A stretch of DNA of 49,555 nucleotides from Lachnospiraceae bacterium UBA1683 (lineage in GTDB: Bacteria; Bacillota; Clostridia; Lachnospirales; Lachnospiraceae): NCBI GenBank assembly GCA_002320245.1, contig DCKD01000068.1:1-49555 (forward strand). The letters are read 5' to 3'. Each line of letters opens with the position of its first letter. Position 1 is the first letter of the stretch. This document shows, piece after piece, positions 34,948 through 44,827 of this stretch. Both the position numbers and the translations under genes were made by a program. The notes beneath the pieces are model-generated. The model was given only the letters and a program-made list of their open reading frames with translations. It was not told the DNA's origin and searched no databases.

Positions 34948-36246
34948 TCAATCGAACGCTTCTTTTGTCACAACCCCGGTATCCACTAAATGCTGCAATG
35001 ACTGCAAAATTCCAAGTTTCGCATGAGGCCAGGTCAGCCCCCCCTGAAAATAAACAGCATATGGCGGCTTGATTGGCCCGTCTGCACTCAGTTCAATCGA
35101 AGAACCCTGTACGAATGCTCCGGCTGCCATAATAACATCACTGTCATATCCGGGCATTGCCCATGGCTCCGGTGTAACAAAGCTGTCCACCGGCGCAGCC
35201 GCCTGTACCCCTTTACAGAATGAAATCACACCTTCCGGCGTCCCAAGTTCCACTGCCTGAATGATATCATGTCGGGATTCTGCCCCATTCGGAATCACGC
35301 CATATCCGAGACGCTCATATAGATTTGCGGCAAATACTGCACCCTTTAATGCGCTGCACACAACCGTCGGTGCAAGGAAAAAGCCCTGATAAAAAGACTG
35401 CATGACGCCAAGAGATGCCCCGACTTCTTTTCCAAGTCCCGGGGAAGTCAGACGGTAAGCACAGTTTTCAATCAGCTCACTGTGCCCTGCCACATAACCG
35501 CCGATGGGTGCAAGGCCGCCGCCGGGATTTTTAATCAAAGAACCTACAATCATGTCTGCTCCTACATCACTCGGCTCGATTGTCTCAACAAATTCTCCAT
35601 AGCAGTTATCTACCATACAGATAACATCGGGTTTTATTTTTTTGACAAATGCAATCAGCTCCCCGATTTTCCCGACAGAGTAGCTTGGACGGGTCTGGTA
35701 TCCTTTGGAGCGCTGGATTGTCACTAGCTTTGTTTTCTCATTGATTGCCTTCTCGATTGCCGGATAATCAAAGTATCCATCTTCCAGAAGTTCTACCTGA
35801 CGGTACGTGATTCCGTATTCCGCAAGGGAGCCCTTTGACGGGCGGATTCCAATTACTTCTTCCAGCGTATCATATGGTTTCCCGACCGGGGAAAGGAGCT
35901 CATCTCCCGGGCGCAGATTTGCGGCAAGTGCAAGTGCAAGTGCATGTGTTCCACATGTAATCTGCGGGCGTACAAGAGCGCTTTCTGTATGAAATGTATC
36001 CGCATAAACCTGTTCCAGTGTATCTCTTCCCTGATCATTGTAACCATATCCGCTTGCATAGTTGAAGCATCCGTCGCTGACACGGTTTTTCTGCATTGCA
36101 CGGAGCACTTTCAACTGATTGTATTCTGCAGTTTTATCAAATGCCTGAAATCTGGGCAGCAGCTCCTGCTCGATTTTATTGCCCACATCCATCACTTCTT
36201 TTGAGATTCCAAGATCCTGATACATTGTTTCAAAATTTATTTCCAT
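34948..36246 (-). CDS. ynbB: Methionine gamma-lyase-family PLP protein (YnbB)
   Basis: 432 residues of the Met_gamma_lyase group (aluminium resistance protein family). The PLP lysine is in DMIVGSLIKNPGGGLAPIGG; GCFNYASGYGYNDQGRDTLE and SALVRPQITCGTHA are further blocks. The substrate is unproven; a C-S lyase is usually assumed. Its start overlaps the miaA end by 17 bases. Confidence 0.9.
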   Translation of the reverse strand: MEINFETMYQDLGISKEVMDVGNKIEQELLPRFQAFDKTAEYNQLKVLRAMQKNRVSDGCFNYASGYGYNDQGRDTLEQVYADTFHTESALVRPQITCGTHALALALAANLRPGDELLSPVGKPYDTLEEVIGIRPSKGSLAEYGITYRQVELLEDGYFDYPAIEKAINEKTKLVTIQRSKGYQTRPSYSVGKIGELIAFVKKIKPDVICMVDNCYGEFVETIEPSDVGADMIVGSLIKNPGGGLAPIGGYVAGHSELIENCAYRLTSPGLGKEVGASLGVMQSFYQGFFLAPTVVCSALKGAVFAANLYERLGYGVIPNGAESRHDIIQAVELGTPEGVISFCKGVQAAAPVDSFVTPEPWAMPGYDSDVIMAAGAFVQGSSIELSADGPIKPPYAVYFQGGLTWPHAKLGILQSLQHLVDTGVVTKEAFD

Positions 36247-37189
36247 TTTCTATTCCTCTTTTTTCCAATTCCGACAGCATTGCCGCCAGAATCTTTGTCT
36301 CCTCATATGCATAATCCTGTTTGTCAATCCAGATGACATCCCGCTCCCGTTTAAACCAGGTAATCTGACGCTTTGCAAAATGTCTTGTATCTCGTTTGAT
36401 TACCGATACAGCCTCATCCAGTGTGTATGCCCCGTCCAGATAATCCAGCATTTCTTTATATCCAAGTCCCTGCATCGAGACCATATTCCGTGTATACCCT
36501 CGTTCTTTTAAAGCCCGTACTTCCCGCTCAAGACCATCATCAATCATCTGGTCCACCCGCAGGTTAATCCGTTCATACAAATGGCTGCGCTCATCGTTCA
36601 GCACAAAGTAGGCAAACCGGTACGGAGATTCTTTCTGCCGCTGCTCTTCATTGTGCCTGGAAATCGGCTGGCCGGTCTGGTGATGGTATTCCAGTGCACG
36701 GATGACACGTTTGACATTGTGGGCATGAATTTCCTGCGCGGATTTTGCATCTACTTCCCGCAGACGCCCGTGCAGGTACTCTGCTCCGTATTCCTGTGCA
36801 AGACATTCCAGCTCCCTGCGGTACGAATCATCTCCACCGTTCTCCATAAAATCAATATCATAAAGTACCGCCTGAATGTAAAATCCCGTACCCCCGACAA
36901 GAATCGGTATCTTTCCTTTTTCGTATATCCGCTTCATTGCCTGTTTCGCCATCTGCTGAAACCGGACTACGTGGAATTCTTCGTCCGGCTCCAATTCATC
37001 CACGAGATAATGCGGCACTCCGTCCATCTCCTCCGGGCGGATTTTTGCAGAGCCGATGTCCATATATTTATAAACCTGCATGGAATCCGCAGAGATAATC
37101 TCCCCGCCGATTGCTTTTGCCAGACCAATAGACGCTTTTGTCTTGCCGACCGCCGTCGGTCCGGTCAATATAATCAAAGGTTTCTTCAT
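36230..37189 (-). CDS. miaA: tRNA dimethylallyltransferase
   Basis: 319 residues. P-loop GPTAVGKTKASIGL, the DSMQVYKYMDIGSAK block, and GGTGFYIQAVLYDIDF are diagnostic. MiaA adds dimethylallyl to A37 of tRNAs that read U-initial codons; miaB (42546) then methylthiolates it. It is 3 bases after mutL. Confidence 0.96.
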   Translation of the reverse strand: MKKPLIILTGPTAVGKTKASIGLAKAIGGEIISADSMQVYKYMDIGSAKIRPEEMDGVPHYLVDELEPDEEFHVVRFQQMAKQAMKRIYEKGKIPILVGGTGFYIQAVLYDIDFMENGGDDSYRRELECLAQEYGAEYLHGRLREVDAKSAQEIHAHNVKRVIRALEYHHQTGQPISRHNEEQRQKESPYRFAYFVLNDERSHLYERINLRVDQMIDDGLEREVRALKERGYTRNMVSMQGLGYKEMLDYLDGAYTLDEAVSVIKRDTRHFAKRQITWFKRERDVIWIDKQDYAYEETKILAAMLSELEKRGIENGNKF

Positions 37190-37192
37190 ATC

Positions 37193-39241
37193 CTATACAA
37201 TCCTCTTGAATTTCTTTTCCAGCTCTTTCTTCGACATTGCTATAATGGTTGGCCGCCCATGCGGACAATGATAGGGATTATCTAACTCAAGCAGCTCTGC
37301 AATGAGTATATCCACTTCCTTTGCTGATAAACGGTTATTTCCTTTTACCGCGGCTTTGCAGGACATGGACGCGACTTTCTCATCAATCAGCTCCGGTGTC
37401 ATTGTTGTATTCAAACCATCCGCAAGTTCATCGAGCATCTCAATCAGCAGCTCTTTTTTTGCAATACTGAACAAATTTGCCGGAACTGCCCGGACAGCGT
37501 ACTCCTCCCCGCCAAACGGTTCAATCTCAAACCCAATCCGCCGAAACCGGTCCATATGTGTTTTCAGAAGCTCCTCTTCCTGCATAGACAATGTCAGAAT
37601 AATTGGAGGGCTAAGATACTGGGATGTAAATTCCCTGTTCTCCATCTCTTTTAATGTCCGCTCATACAGCACCCGTTCATGTGCCGCATGCTGGTCGATG
37701 ATATAGAGATTATCCTGAAACTGTACAAGCCAGTAGGTCTCAAATACCTGTCCAATCAGACGGTACTCTGCCCGCACTTCTCGTTTCAGCAATTTTTCCT
37801 CAAACAAATCCATCTGCCGGGATTGTTGGAACTGTGCATAATCATCTGCCGTTTTCTGTCCTGTTTCCGGTTTTTCTGCATCGGGAACCGATGGTTTCCG
37901 GGACATCTCTATCGGTTTCGCCTGATATGTCCCGGATTCCCTTACGGTATTGCAAATACGTTCTTTCTGACTATCCGCCCGGAAAATCTCCTTCTGGTCC
38001 GCAACTTCCGCGGAAGAGTTACGGTTATGGTATGATGTCACACGCTCCCGCATCTTACGGATGAAGTACTCTTCGTCGTGCGGCTCGTCTGAAGACTTGG
38101 ATTTCTGCACAACTCCACGTTCATCTGTGGTTGAGGAGTCTCTTCTCACAAGCCGTAAATCTTCGGACGGCATATTTTTCCTGACGCCTTCCAGAGCCTT
38201 CTGCTTTTCCAAAACCGCAACCGGTTCCGGTACATCCACATGGGGAATCAGCTCCGGCTCCAGAAGTTTTCTGTGAATACCTTCAAAAACTGTCAGGTAC
38301 ACTTCCTGCTGATTCTGGAACCGCAGCTCCATCTTAGTCGGGTGAACATTGACATCCACGGTTTCCCCGTCAACCTGAAAGTGAAGGACGACAAACGGAA
38401 ATTTATGCTGCATCATAAAATCTTTGTAAGCATCCTCCACCGCCTTCGAAATCATTGCGCTTTTCACATACCTTCCGTTTACGAAAAAGGTCTCAAAGTT
38501 CCGGTTTCCTCTTGTAATCAACGGCTTTCCAAGATACCCGGTCAAACGGATTGGTCCCTTCCCGTAATCGAATTCCAGCAGATTAGCCGCCACATCACGC
38601 CCATATATGCTGTAAATAACTTCTTTTAGCTTCCCACTTCCCGAAGTACGCAGTTTTTCCTGACTGTTATTCAGAAAACGAAATGCGACTTCCGGATGGG
38701 ACAGCGCAAGGCGGATGAGTAAATCCTGTACATGCCCTGCTTCAGTCATCGCTGTTTTCAAAAACTTTCTCCGCGCAGGCACATTGTAGAACAACTGGCG
38801 TACGGCAAATACTGTCCCGTCCGAAGCTCCCACATCATCCATAGACACTTCTCTTCCGCCCTCAATGACATAACGTGTTCCAAGTAAATCTTCTTTTGTC
38901 TTTGTAATCAGCTCCACTTTTGTAACCGCCGCAATACTTGACAATGCCTCGCCGCGGAATCCGAGTGAAGAAATATGCAGCAAGTCATCTACATTGCGAA
39001 TCTTACTTGTGGAATGTCTCAAAAATGCATTTCGGATGTCCTCCCGCATAATGCCGCTTCCGTTGTCGGTAATGCGAATCAGCGAGATTCCCCCGTCTTC
39101 AATCTCTACAGTAACGTTGGATGCACCCGCATCGATTGCATTTTCCACCAGCTCTTTTACAATGGATGCCGGGCGCTCAATGACTTCACCGGCTGCAATC
39201 TTATCAATTGTAATCTGGTCCAGTACTTGAATGTGTTGCAT
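37193..39241 (-). CDS. mutL: DNA mismatch repair protein MutL
   Basis: 682 residues. The N-terminal GHKL ATPase has IAAGEVIERPASIVKELVEN, DNGSGI and GFRGEALSSIA. The C-terminal endonuclease motif DQHAAHERVLYE and CPHGRPT are present, so this MutL should nick DNA in strand-directed repair as in non-Dam bacteria. A less conserved linker covers about 350-490. AAAGGAG precedes the ATG, 14 bases after mutS. Confidence 0.97.
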   Translation of the reverse strand: MQHIQVLDQITIDKIAAGEVIERPASIVKELVENAIDAGASNVTVEIEDGGISLIRITDNGSGIMREDIRNAFLRHSTSKIRNVDDLLHISSLGFRGEALSSIAAVTKVELITKTKEDLLGTRYVIEGGREVSMDDVGASDGTVFAVRQLFYNVPARRKFLKTAMTEAGHVQDLLIRLALSHPEVAFRFLNNSQEKLRTSGSGKLKEVIYSIYGRDVAANLLEFDYGKGPIRLTGYLGKPLITRGNRNFETFFVNGRYVKSAMISKAVEDAYKDFMMQHKFPFVVLHFQVDGETVDVNVHPTKMELRFQNQQEVYLTVFEGIHRKLLEPELIPHVDVPEPVAVLEKQKALEGVRKNMPSEDLRLVRRDSSTTDERGVVQKSKSSDEPHDEEYFIRKMRERVTSYHNRNSSAEVADQKEIFRADSQKERICNTVRESGTYQAKPIEMSRKPSVPDAEKPETGQKTADDYAQFQQSRQMDLFEEKLLKREVRAEYRLIGQVFETYWLVQFQDNLYIIDQHAAHERVLYERTLKEMENREFTSQYLSPPIILTLSMQEEELLKTHMDRFRRIGFEIEPFGGEEYAVRAVPANLFSIAKKELLIEMLDELADGLNTTMTPELIDEKVASMSCKAAVKGNNRLSAKEVDILIAELLELDNPYHCPHGRPTIIAMSKKELEKKFKRIV

Positions 39242-39255
39242 GGTCTACTCCTTTT

Positions 39256-41907
39256 TTACCAGCGGTTTTTCAGCTTATTCTGAAGACGGTAAATTGTATT
39301 GAGCGCGTCAATCGGCGTCAGATTTCCAACGTCAATATTCTTCAGTTCTTCCAGAACATCACCGTCTTTTACCGTATCAAACAATGAGAACTGTGCAATA
39401 TCCACCTCATCATATTTCTTTGCTTTCGGTTCCTTTTTCGGCTCCGTCTCTTTCGTTGCGATTTCGCTGACGCGCAGTGTAATATCTTCATCCGTCAGTT
39501 CTTCTACAATTTCTTTCGCACGGTTGATGACGATATCCGGCACTCCCGCCAGTTTGGCGACTTGAATACCATAACTTTTATCCGCCCCGCCCTTTACAAT
39601 TTTACGCAGGAATACAATATCATCGCCTTTTTCTTTTACTGCGATACAGTAATTATTGACATTCTCAATCTTGCCTTCCAACTCCGTCAGCTCATGGTAG
39701 TGCGTGGCAAACAGCGTCTTGGCGCCGAGCAGTTTCGCGTCGCTGATATATTCCACAACCGCCCACGCGATGGATAATCCGTCAAAGGTACTTGTCCCAC
39801 GCCCGATTTCATCCAGCACAAGCAGGCTTCTGCTTGTCGCATTCCGCAGAATATTTGCGACCTCTGTCATCTCAACCATGAAAGTACTCTGCCCGGAGGC
39901 AAGGTCATCAGAAGCACCCACACGGGTAAAAATCCGGTCCACAAGTCCGATATTGGCTTTGGATGCCGGGACAAACGAACCAAGCTGCGCCATCAGGACA
40001 ATCAACGCAACCTGACGCATGTAAGTGGATTTTCCCGCCATGTTCGGTCCGGTGATAATACTGATTCGCTGCTTTTTGTCATCCAGAACCGTATCGTTAC
40101 AGATGAAAGCACCGTTCGGAATCATCTGTTCCACAACCGGATGTCTTCCGTCCTTGATGTCGATTTTTCCCTGCTCATTCATCTTTGGGCGCACATAATT
40201 ATTGCGTTCTGCGACAAGTGCCAGTGATGCAAATACATCCAGCGCAGCAATTGCTTTTGCAGTTTTCTGGATTCGCTCCACTTCACCCGCAATCGTATCG
40301 CGAACTGCGCAGTACAGGTCATATTCCAGCGCATACAGCTTATCTTCCGCGCCGAGAATCGTATCCTCCAGTTCTTTCAGTTCCGGAGTGATATAGCGCT
40401 CTGCATTGGCAAGCGTCTGTTTCCTTGTATAGTACTCCGGAACAAGGTTTTTATAGGAATTGCTGACTTCCAGGTAATACCCGAATACTTTGTTATACTT
40501 TATCTTCAGATTTTTGATTCCGGTCTTTTGACGCTCCTCTTCCTCCAGTTTGGCAAGCCATGTCTTTCCATCCGATTTGGCATGGCGCAGTGTATCCACT
40601 TCTTCACTGTATCCATCGCGGATAATATTTCCTTCCTTCATCGCAAGCGGAGGTTCATCTGCAATGGCAGACTTCACCAATGTATACAAATCCTCCAGTG
40701 TATCCATGTCTTCCCGAATCCGGCACAGGAGGTCGGAGTTCATGTCCTCCAGAATATAGCAGATGGACGGCAGCATTTCCAGAGAACCGGAAAATGCGGT
40801 TAAGTCACGTGGATTTGCCGTACCGTATGTAATCCGCGTAATCAGCCGTTCCAAATCATATACCGGGGAAAGATACTCCCGGATTTCTTCTCTGGAAATT
40901 GCCTGTTCCTTCAACTCAGCCACCGCATCCAGCCGCCGCTCGATTTCGCTGCGCTCAATCAATGGCTGCTCCAGATATTTGCGCAGTGTCCGCGCACCCA
41001 TCGCAGTTTTCGTTTTGTCCAGTACCCAGAGAAGTGAACCACGCTTCTGTTTCTCACGCAACGTCTCACACAACTCCAGGTTGCGCCTGGTGGAACTGTC
41101 AATCATCATATATTTTCCTGTCGTATACGGCGTGATATGCGTCATATGGGATAAATCGTTTTTCTGTGTCTCTAACAGATACTGCAAAAGTGCCCCTGCA
41201 CTGATAACGCCACAGTCATAATCTCCGAGCCCAAGCCCCTGCAGCGAGGATACCCTGAAATGCTCCATCAGCTTGGATTTACAGATTTCATCATCAAAAT
41301 ACCACGAATCCAGGGAATAAATAGTAATTCCAAGCCTGCTTCGCATATCTTCCAAATCCATCCCGCTCATATAGAAAGATTCATTGCAGATAATCTCGGA
41401 TGGCATAAACTTGAAGATTTCGTCCTTCAGTTTCTGACTGTCCGGAAGCTCCGTCACGAAATAATCTCCCGTTGTGACATCTGCGATGGACACCCCATAT
41501 CGGTCCGTTATGTAGACAATGCACATAATATAATTGTTTCTTGTCTCATCAATCGCCTGTGCATCCTGAATGGTTCCCGGTGTGACAATCCTGACAACTT
41601 CACGTTTCACAATTCCTTTTGCCTGTTTCGGGTCCTCTACCTGCTCACAAATTGCAACTTTATATCCACGGGATACCAGTTTTGTCAGATATCCCTCTAC
41701 TGCATGATAGGGAACCCCGCACATTGGCGCCCGCTCCTCCATTCCGCAGTTTTTCCCTGTCAGGGTAATCTCAAGTTCTTTGGACGCTGTCAGGGCGTCA
41801 TCAAAAAACATTTCATAAAAATCTCCAAGTCTATAAAATAAAATGCAGTCCGGATACTGGGACTTCGTCTCCATATACTGCTGCATCATTGGTGTTAATT
41901 CAGCCAC
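39256..41907 (-). CDS. mutS: DNA mismatch repair protein MutS
   Basis: About 883 residues. The mismatch-binding Phe-x-Glu lies in RLGDFYEMFFDDA near the N-terminus; the ABC ATPase has GPNMAGKSTYMRQ (Walker A) and LLVLDEIGRGTST (Walker B). It recognises mismatches and recruits MutL. I start at GTG 41907 (VAELTPMMQQY), 7 bases after AAAGGAAG; a TTG 24 bases upstream is weaker. It opens the long minus-strand run. Confidence 0.97.
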   Translation of the reverse strand: MAELTPMMQQYMETKSQYPDCILFYRLGDFYEMFFDDALTASKELEITLTGKNCGMEERAPMCGVPYHAVEGYLTKLVSRGYKVAICEQVEDPKQAKGIVKREVVRIVTPGTIQDAQAIDETRNNYIMCIVYITDRYGVSIADVTTGDYFVTELPDSQKLKDEIFKFMPSEIICNESFYMSGMDLEDMRSRLGITIYSLDSWYFDDEICKSKLMEHFRVSSLQGLGLGDYDCGVISAGALLQYLLETQKNDLSHMTHITPYTTGKYMMIDSSTRRNLELCETLREKQKRGSLLWVLDKTKTAMGARTLRKYLEQPLIERSEIERRLDAVAELKEQAISREEIREYLSPVYDLERLITRITYGTANPRDLTAFSGSLEMLPSICYILEDMNSDLLCRIREDMDTLEDLYTLVKSAIADEPPLAMKEGNIIRDGYSEEVDTLRHAKSDGKTWLAKLEEEERQKTGIKNLKIKYNKVFGYYLEVSNSYKNLVPEYYTRKQTLANAERYITPELKELEDTILGAEDKLYALEYDLYCAVRDTIAGEVERIQKTAKAIAALDVFASLALVAERNNYVRPKMNEQGKIDIKDGRHPVVEQMIPNGAFICNDTVLDDKKQRISIITGPNMAGKSTYMRQVALIVLMAQLGSFVPASKANIGLVDRIFTRVGASDDLASGQSTFMVEMTEVANILRNATSRSLLVLDEIGRGTSTFDGLSIAWAVVEYISDAKLLGAKTLFATHYHELTELEGKIENVNNYCIAVKEKGDDIVFLRKIVKGGADKSYGIQVAKLAGVPDIVINRAKEIVEELTDEDITLRVSEIATKETEPKKEPKAKKYDEVDIAQFSLFDTVKDGDVLEELKNIDVGNLTPIDALNTIYRLQNKLKNRW

Positions 41908-41943
41908 GTTAAGTCTTCCTTTCAAACTCAAAAATTCTTATAC

Positions 41944-41972
41944 AGTATAGCATTTTTTTTGGATTTGGGAAA
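41944..41972 (-). promoter_or_regulatory. Promoter in front of mutS
   Basis: An extended -10 (TGCTATACT, TATACT at 41944-41949) with a poor -35 (TTTCCC) 17 bases away. It likely drives the mutS-mutL-miaA part and perhaps more of the run. Confidence 0.6.
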
Positions 41973-42022
41973 GTACCGATTTCGACATTCTTTTTCAAGA
42001 GCCGAAGACCTCGCTTCCGTCT

Positions 42023-42475
42023 TTAAAGGACGTGGAAGCGCGGCTGCTTTTCTCCGAAAAATAAGTGGAGGACAAAACCTGAGAGAAAAATTCCGACAAC
42101 GCACAGCCCGGAAAACAGAATGATGAACGGCACGCAAATCTGTCCGAAAAGCTGCATGGGCTGGTCGGAATAATCCCACACCTCCAGTTGCAGCCATTTG
42201 TTCACTATAATTCCGGTAATAAATTCTCCCGCGGTTACAAATGCCGTACAGCGGACAACCTGAAGCCACAGCGGGTCTTCCCATCCGGTCAGCACTCCCT
42301 GCATCCCGAAGAACAACAGACAGAAACCGCCCAACACAAACATGGACCAGTGGGAGAAGCCCCGGAATACCATCTCAATCGCATAGTAAATCATTCCGCC
42401 CAACGCCCACAGGCATGCCCACTCACTCAGCCGTTTTGCTATCCGTCGTCTTTTCTCCGGCAATTGTCTCTTCAT
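42023..42475 (-). CDS. Small membrane protein, putative ABC-transporter permease (CmpB-like)
   Basis: About 150 residues with four membrane segments, resembling the family annotated as putative ABC transporter permease (ABC_trans_CmpB). Visible blocks are IYYAIEMVFRGFSHWSMFVLG and GEFITGIIVNKWLQLEVWDYS, each broken by charged residues. No ATPase partner is nearby and transport is unproven. ATG 42475 follows GGGAGGA; an upstream ATG at 42493 overlaps the SD. A hairpin overlaps its stop codon, lacking a T run. Confidence 0.75.
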   Translation of the reverse strand: MKRQLPEKRRRIAKRLSEWACLWALGGMIYYAIEMVFRGFSHWSMFVLGGFCLLFFGMQGVLTGWEDPLWLQVVRCTAFVTAGEFITGIIVNKWLQLEVWDYSDQPMQLFGQICVPFIILFSGLCVVGIFLSGFVLHLFFGEKQPRFHVL

Positions 42476-42545
42476 CAAAAAACGTCCTCCCATATAGTAT
42501 CTCTACTATAATAGTCTGGACGCTTTTCTGTAAAATATGTGCTCT

Positions 42546-44018
42546 TTAACGAATCATTTCTCCCATATAATAAAAACCATGACATTCTTTCAATCTGACA
42601 TCAACCAGTTTTCCGATAAGAGACACATCTCCCGGAAAATGCACGAGCAGATTATTGCTCATCCTTCCTGTCAACAGTGTATCATCATGGTCATTCACTG
42701 TTTCTACCAGTACATTCTGAACAGTATCTGTGTATACACTGCATTTCTCGGCAGAAATACTTTGCACTTCCTTTAACAGACGGTCAAAACGGTCCTTTAC
42801 CACATCTGCCGGGATTTGGTCTTCCATTACTGCCGCGGGAGTTCCGGTCCGTTTGGAATACTGGAAAGTAAATGCACTGTCATAGCGTACTTTTCTGACC
42901 ACATCCAGGGTCTCCTGAAAATCTTCTTCCGTCTCACCGGGAAAACCGACAATGATATCCGTTGTAAGCGCGATATCCGGTACCGCAGCCCGAATCTTTT
43001 CTACAAGAGCAAGGTACTGCTCCTTTGTATATCTGCGATTCATCTTTTCCAGAATCTGTGTGCTTCCCGACTGAACCGGCAGATGCAGATGCCTACAGAT
43101 TTTTCCCGAATGTGCCATGACATCAATCAGTTCATCTGACAAATCCTTCGGGTGGGAAGTCATAAATCGGATTCTCTCAAGCCCTTCAATCTTTTCAATC
43201 TCCTGCAGCAGCCCGGCAAAGCTCATCGGCTCTTTCAGATTTTTCCCATAAGAATTGACATTCTGCCCCAACAGCATCACTTCCACAACGCCATCGGCAA
43301 CCAGCCGTTCAACCTCACGGATAATATCTTTCGGATTCCGGCTGCGCTCGCGCCCACGGACATATGGTACGATGCAGTAACTACAGAAATTGTTACATCC
43401 AAACATGATGTTGACCCCGGATTTGAAAGAGTATTTCCGTTCTGACGGAAGGTCCTCCACAATTTTATCCGTATCTTTCCAGATATCGATGACCATACGC
43501 CCGGATTCCATTCTGGTGACAATCAACTCCGCAAATTTATAAATATTATGCGTACCAAAAATCAAATCCACAAAACGATAACTTTTTTTCAATTTTTCGA
43601 CAACTTCCGGTTCCTGCATCATACAGCCGCACAGCCCGATCATCATATGCGGATTCTTTTTCTTCACCCGGTTCAACTGTCCCAAACGCCCATAAACCCG
43701 AAGATTCGCATTCTCGCGGACCGTACAGGTATTGTAAATCACAAAGTCTGCCTTGTCCTCCTCCGGCTCTTCGACATACCCAATCCGCTCCAGAATCCCG
43801 ACCAGTTTCTCGGAATCCCTGGCATTCATCTGACAACCGAATGTTTTCGTACACGCATATAAGGGACGTCCCAGTTTTTTGCTTAACTCATTCACATATT
43901 TACGAGCCTTTTTTATGAAATAGTATTGGCGCATTGGTTCCTCAACTGGTGCTTCTGTTTCTATATCAATGTCTTCTAAAATCTCCTCAAACTTTTTACT
44001 TTCCATTTTTTCAATCAT
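42546..44018 (-). CDS. miaB: tRNA-2-methylthio-N6-dimethylallyladenosine synthase MiaB
   Basis: 490 residues. The N-terminal UPF0004 domain has its three cluster cysteines (TFGCQMNARDSE, NTCTVRENA, GLCGCMMQEP). The radical SAM core has CNNFCSYCIVPYVRGRERSR. A TRAM domain ends the protein. It completes ms2i6A37 after MiaA (gene at 36230). AAAGGAACG precedes the ATG. About 60 residues before the UPF0004 domain are lineage-specific. Confidence 0.96.
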   Translation of the reverse strand: MIEKMESKKFEEILEDIDIETEAPVEEPMRQYYFIKKARKYVNELSKKLGRPLYACTKTFGCQMNARDSEKLVGILERIGYVEEPEEDKADFVIYNTCTVRENANLRVYGRLGQLNRVKKKNPHMMIGLCGCMMQEPEVVEKLKKSYRFVDLIFGTHNIYKFAELIVTRMESGRMVIDIWKDTDKIVEDLPSERKYSFKSGVNIMFGCNNFCSYCIVPYVRGRERSRNPKDIIREVERLVADGVVEVMLLGQNVNSYGKNLKEPMSFAGLLQEIEKIEGLERIRFMTSHPKDLSDELIDVMAHSGKICRHLHLPVQSGSTQILEKMNRRYTKEQYLALVEKIRAAVPDIALTTDIIVGFPGETEEDFQETLDVVRKVRYDSAFTFQYSKRTGTPAAVMEDQIPADVVKDRFDRLLKEVQSISAEKCSVYTDTVQNVLVETVNDHDDTLLTGRMSNNLLVHFPGDVSLIGKLVDVRLKECHGFYYMGEMIR

Positions 44019-44054
44019 TATACAACGTTCCTTTCATAATTAAGACGATACATT

Positions 44055-44083
44055 ATTATACTTTAACAGTGTGTATTTTTCAA
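44055..44083 (-). promoter_or_regulatory. miaB promoter
   Basis: On the minus strand: TTGAAA, 17 bases, perfect TATAAT, about 37 bases before the miaB ATG. Confidence 0.8.
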
Positions 44084-44099
44084 TGAAAAATTCTTTACG

Positions 44100-44515
44100 T
44101 TTTTCATTCAAGACCTCACCTATGGCATATACCAGGTATAGTGGCTCAGTTGAAATGTATTGTATCAAAAATGGATCAGTATTTGAAGATCCTTCCATAT
44201 CTCAAGATTCCCGACTATTTTCACACATGTTTTCTGATAACTTAAGTTGAATTTCGAAGTAGATTATGGAACCCCCAGACAGACGTTCCTTTTCTATTTC
44301 CAGCCTGACCTTTTTAAGAGGCATCCCCTTATCAATCCCAAAACGTTTTGGGTGATGCCGCTTTTGATACCATGGAAATCTACAAATACCTGCTGCAGGA
44401 AACTTCTTTTGAAAAAGCATACATTCCCTTGAAAAACAAACTCAAGGTGGAAGGGATTGGCTATACAGTGAATGAAGAGGGAATCCCCTGTTGCCCAAAT
44501 GCCACTGTTAATATA
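44100..44515 (+). pseudogene. Decayed transposase fragment
   Basis: Two frames together give parts of a DDE transposase. The clearest block, from about 44343, reads GDAAFDTMEIYKYLLQ, then FEKAYIPLKNK and NEEGIPCCPN, similar to the middle of IS1182- or IS4-like transposases (the GDSAFD and IPLN blocks). Frames are broken before it and the end is missing. I cannot name the family with confidence, and the boundaries are approximate. Confidence 0.55.
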
Positions 44516-44617
44516 AACAAAAATATTAAAAAAATAAACAACATTTTTCCATGTTGCATAAACATATCACCATTCAAAATAAATTCTTGTGTAATTATAA
44601 TAAATATAATGTTTTAA

Positions 44618-44644
44618 TAGTCAAAAAAGTGTGCTGTTTGACTA
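44618..44644 (+). other. Hairpin upstream of a small SD-led ORF
   Basis: TAGTCAAA (44618-44625) and TTTGACTA (44637-44644) are exact inverse repeats around an 11-base loop, directly before AAAGGAGG. It could be an operator or an RNA switch for the downstream glycosidase region, or chance in AT-rich DNA. Confidence 0.4.
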
Positions 44645-44665
44645 ATGTTTTTAAAGGAGGAAAAA

Positions 44666-44725
44666 ATGTGGAAGGGAGAAGATTTTTTAGGAAATTCAAG
44701 ACAACTGAAAATTCATATTCATTGA
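44666..44725 (+). CDS. Small SD-led ORF (19 residues), possible leader peptide or gene relic
   Basis: AAAGGAGG stands 6 bases before ATG 44666, one of the best ribosome sites in the window, yet the frame stops after 19 codons (MWKGEDFLGNSRQLKIHIH). The sequence faintly resembles the winged-helix region of OmpR-type response regulators, so it may be a broken regulator. Alternatively it is a leader peptide for the GH16 gene 100 bases downstream. Evidence for translation is only the SD. Confidence 0.3.
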   Translation: MWKGEDFLGNSRQLKIHIH

Positions 44726-44827
44726 ATGCATTCTTTCAGATGTTAGCAAATTGGTAATAATTTTTGTTCATTATATCATTTGTTTTAATATTTGAAATGA
44801 AAAACGGTGTATGGAAAGGAGAATTTT

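Noticed and set aside
41260..41841. 193-codon plus-strand frame inside mutS
   Set aside because: Antisense shadow of the well-supported mutS N-terminal half.
44551..44757. A 68-codon plus-strand frame before the GH16 gene
   Set aside because: Its ATG has no SD and the composition is that of AT-rich noncoding DNA; the SD here belongs to ATG 44666 in another frame.
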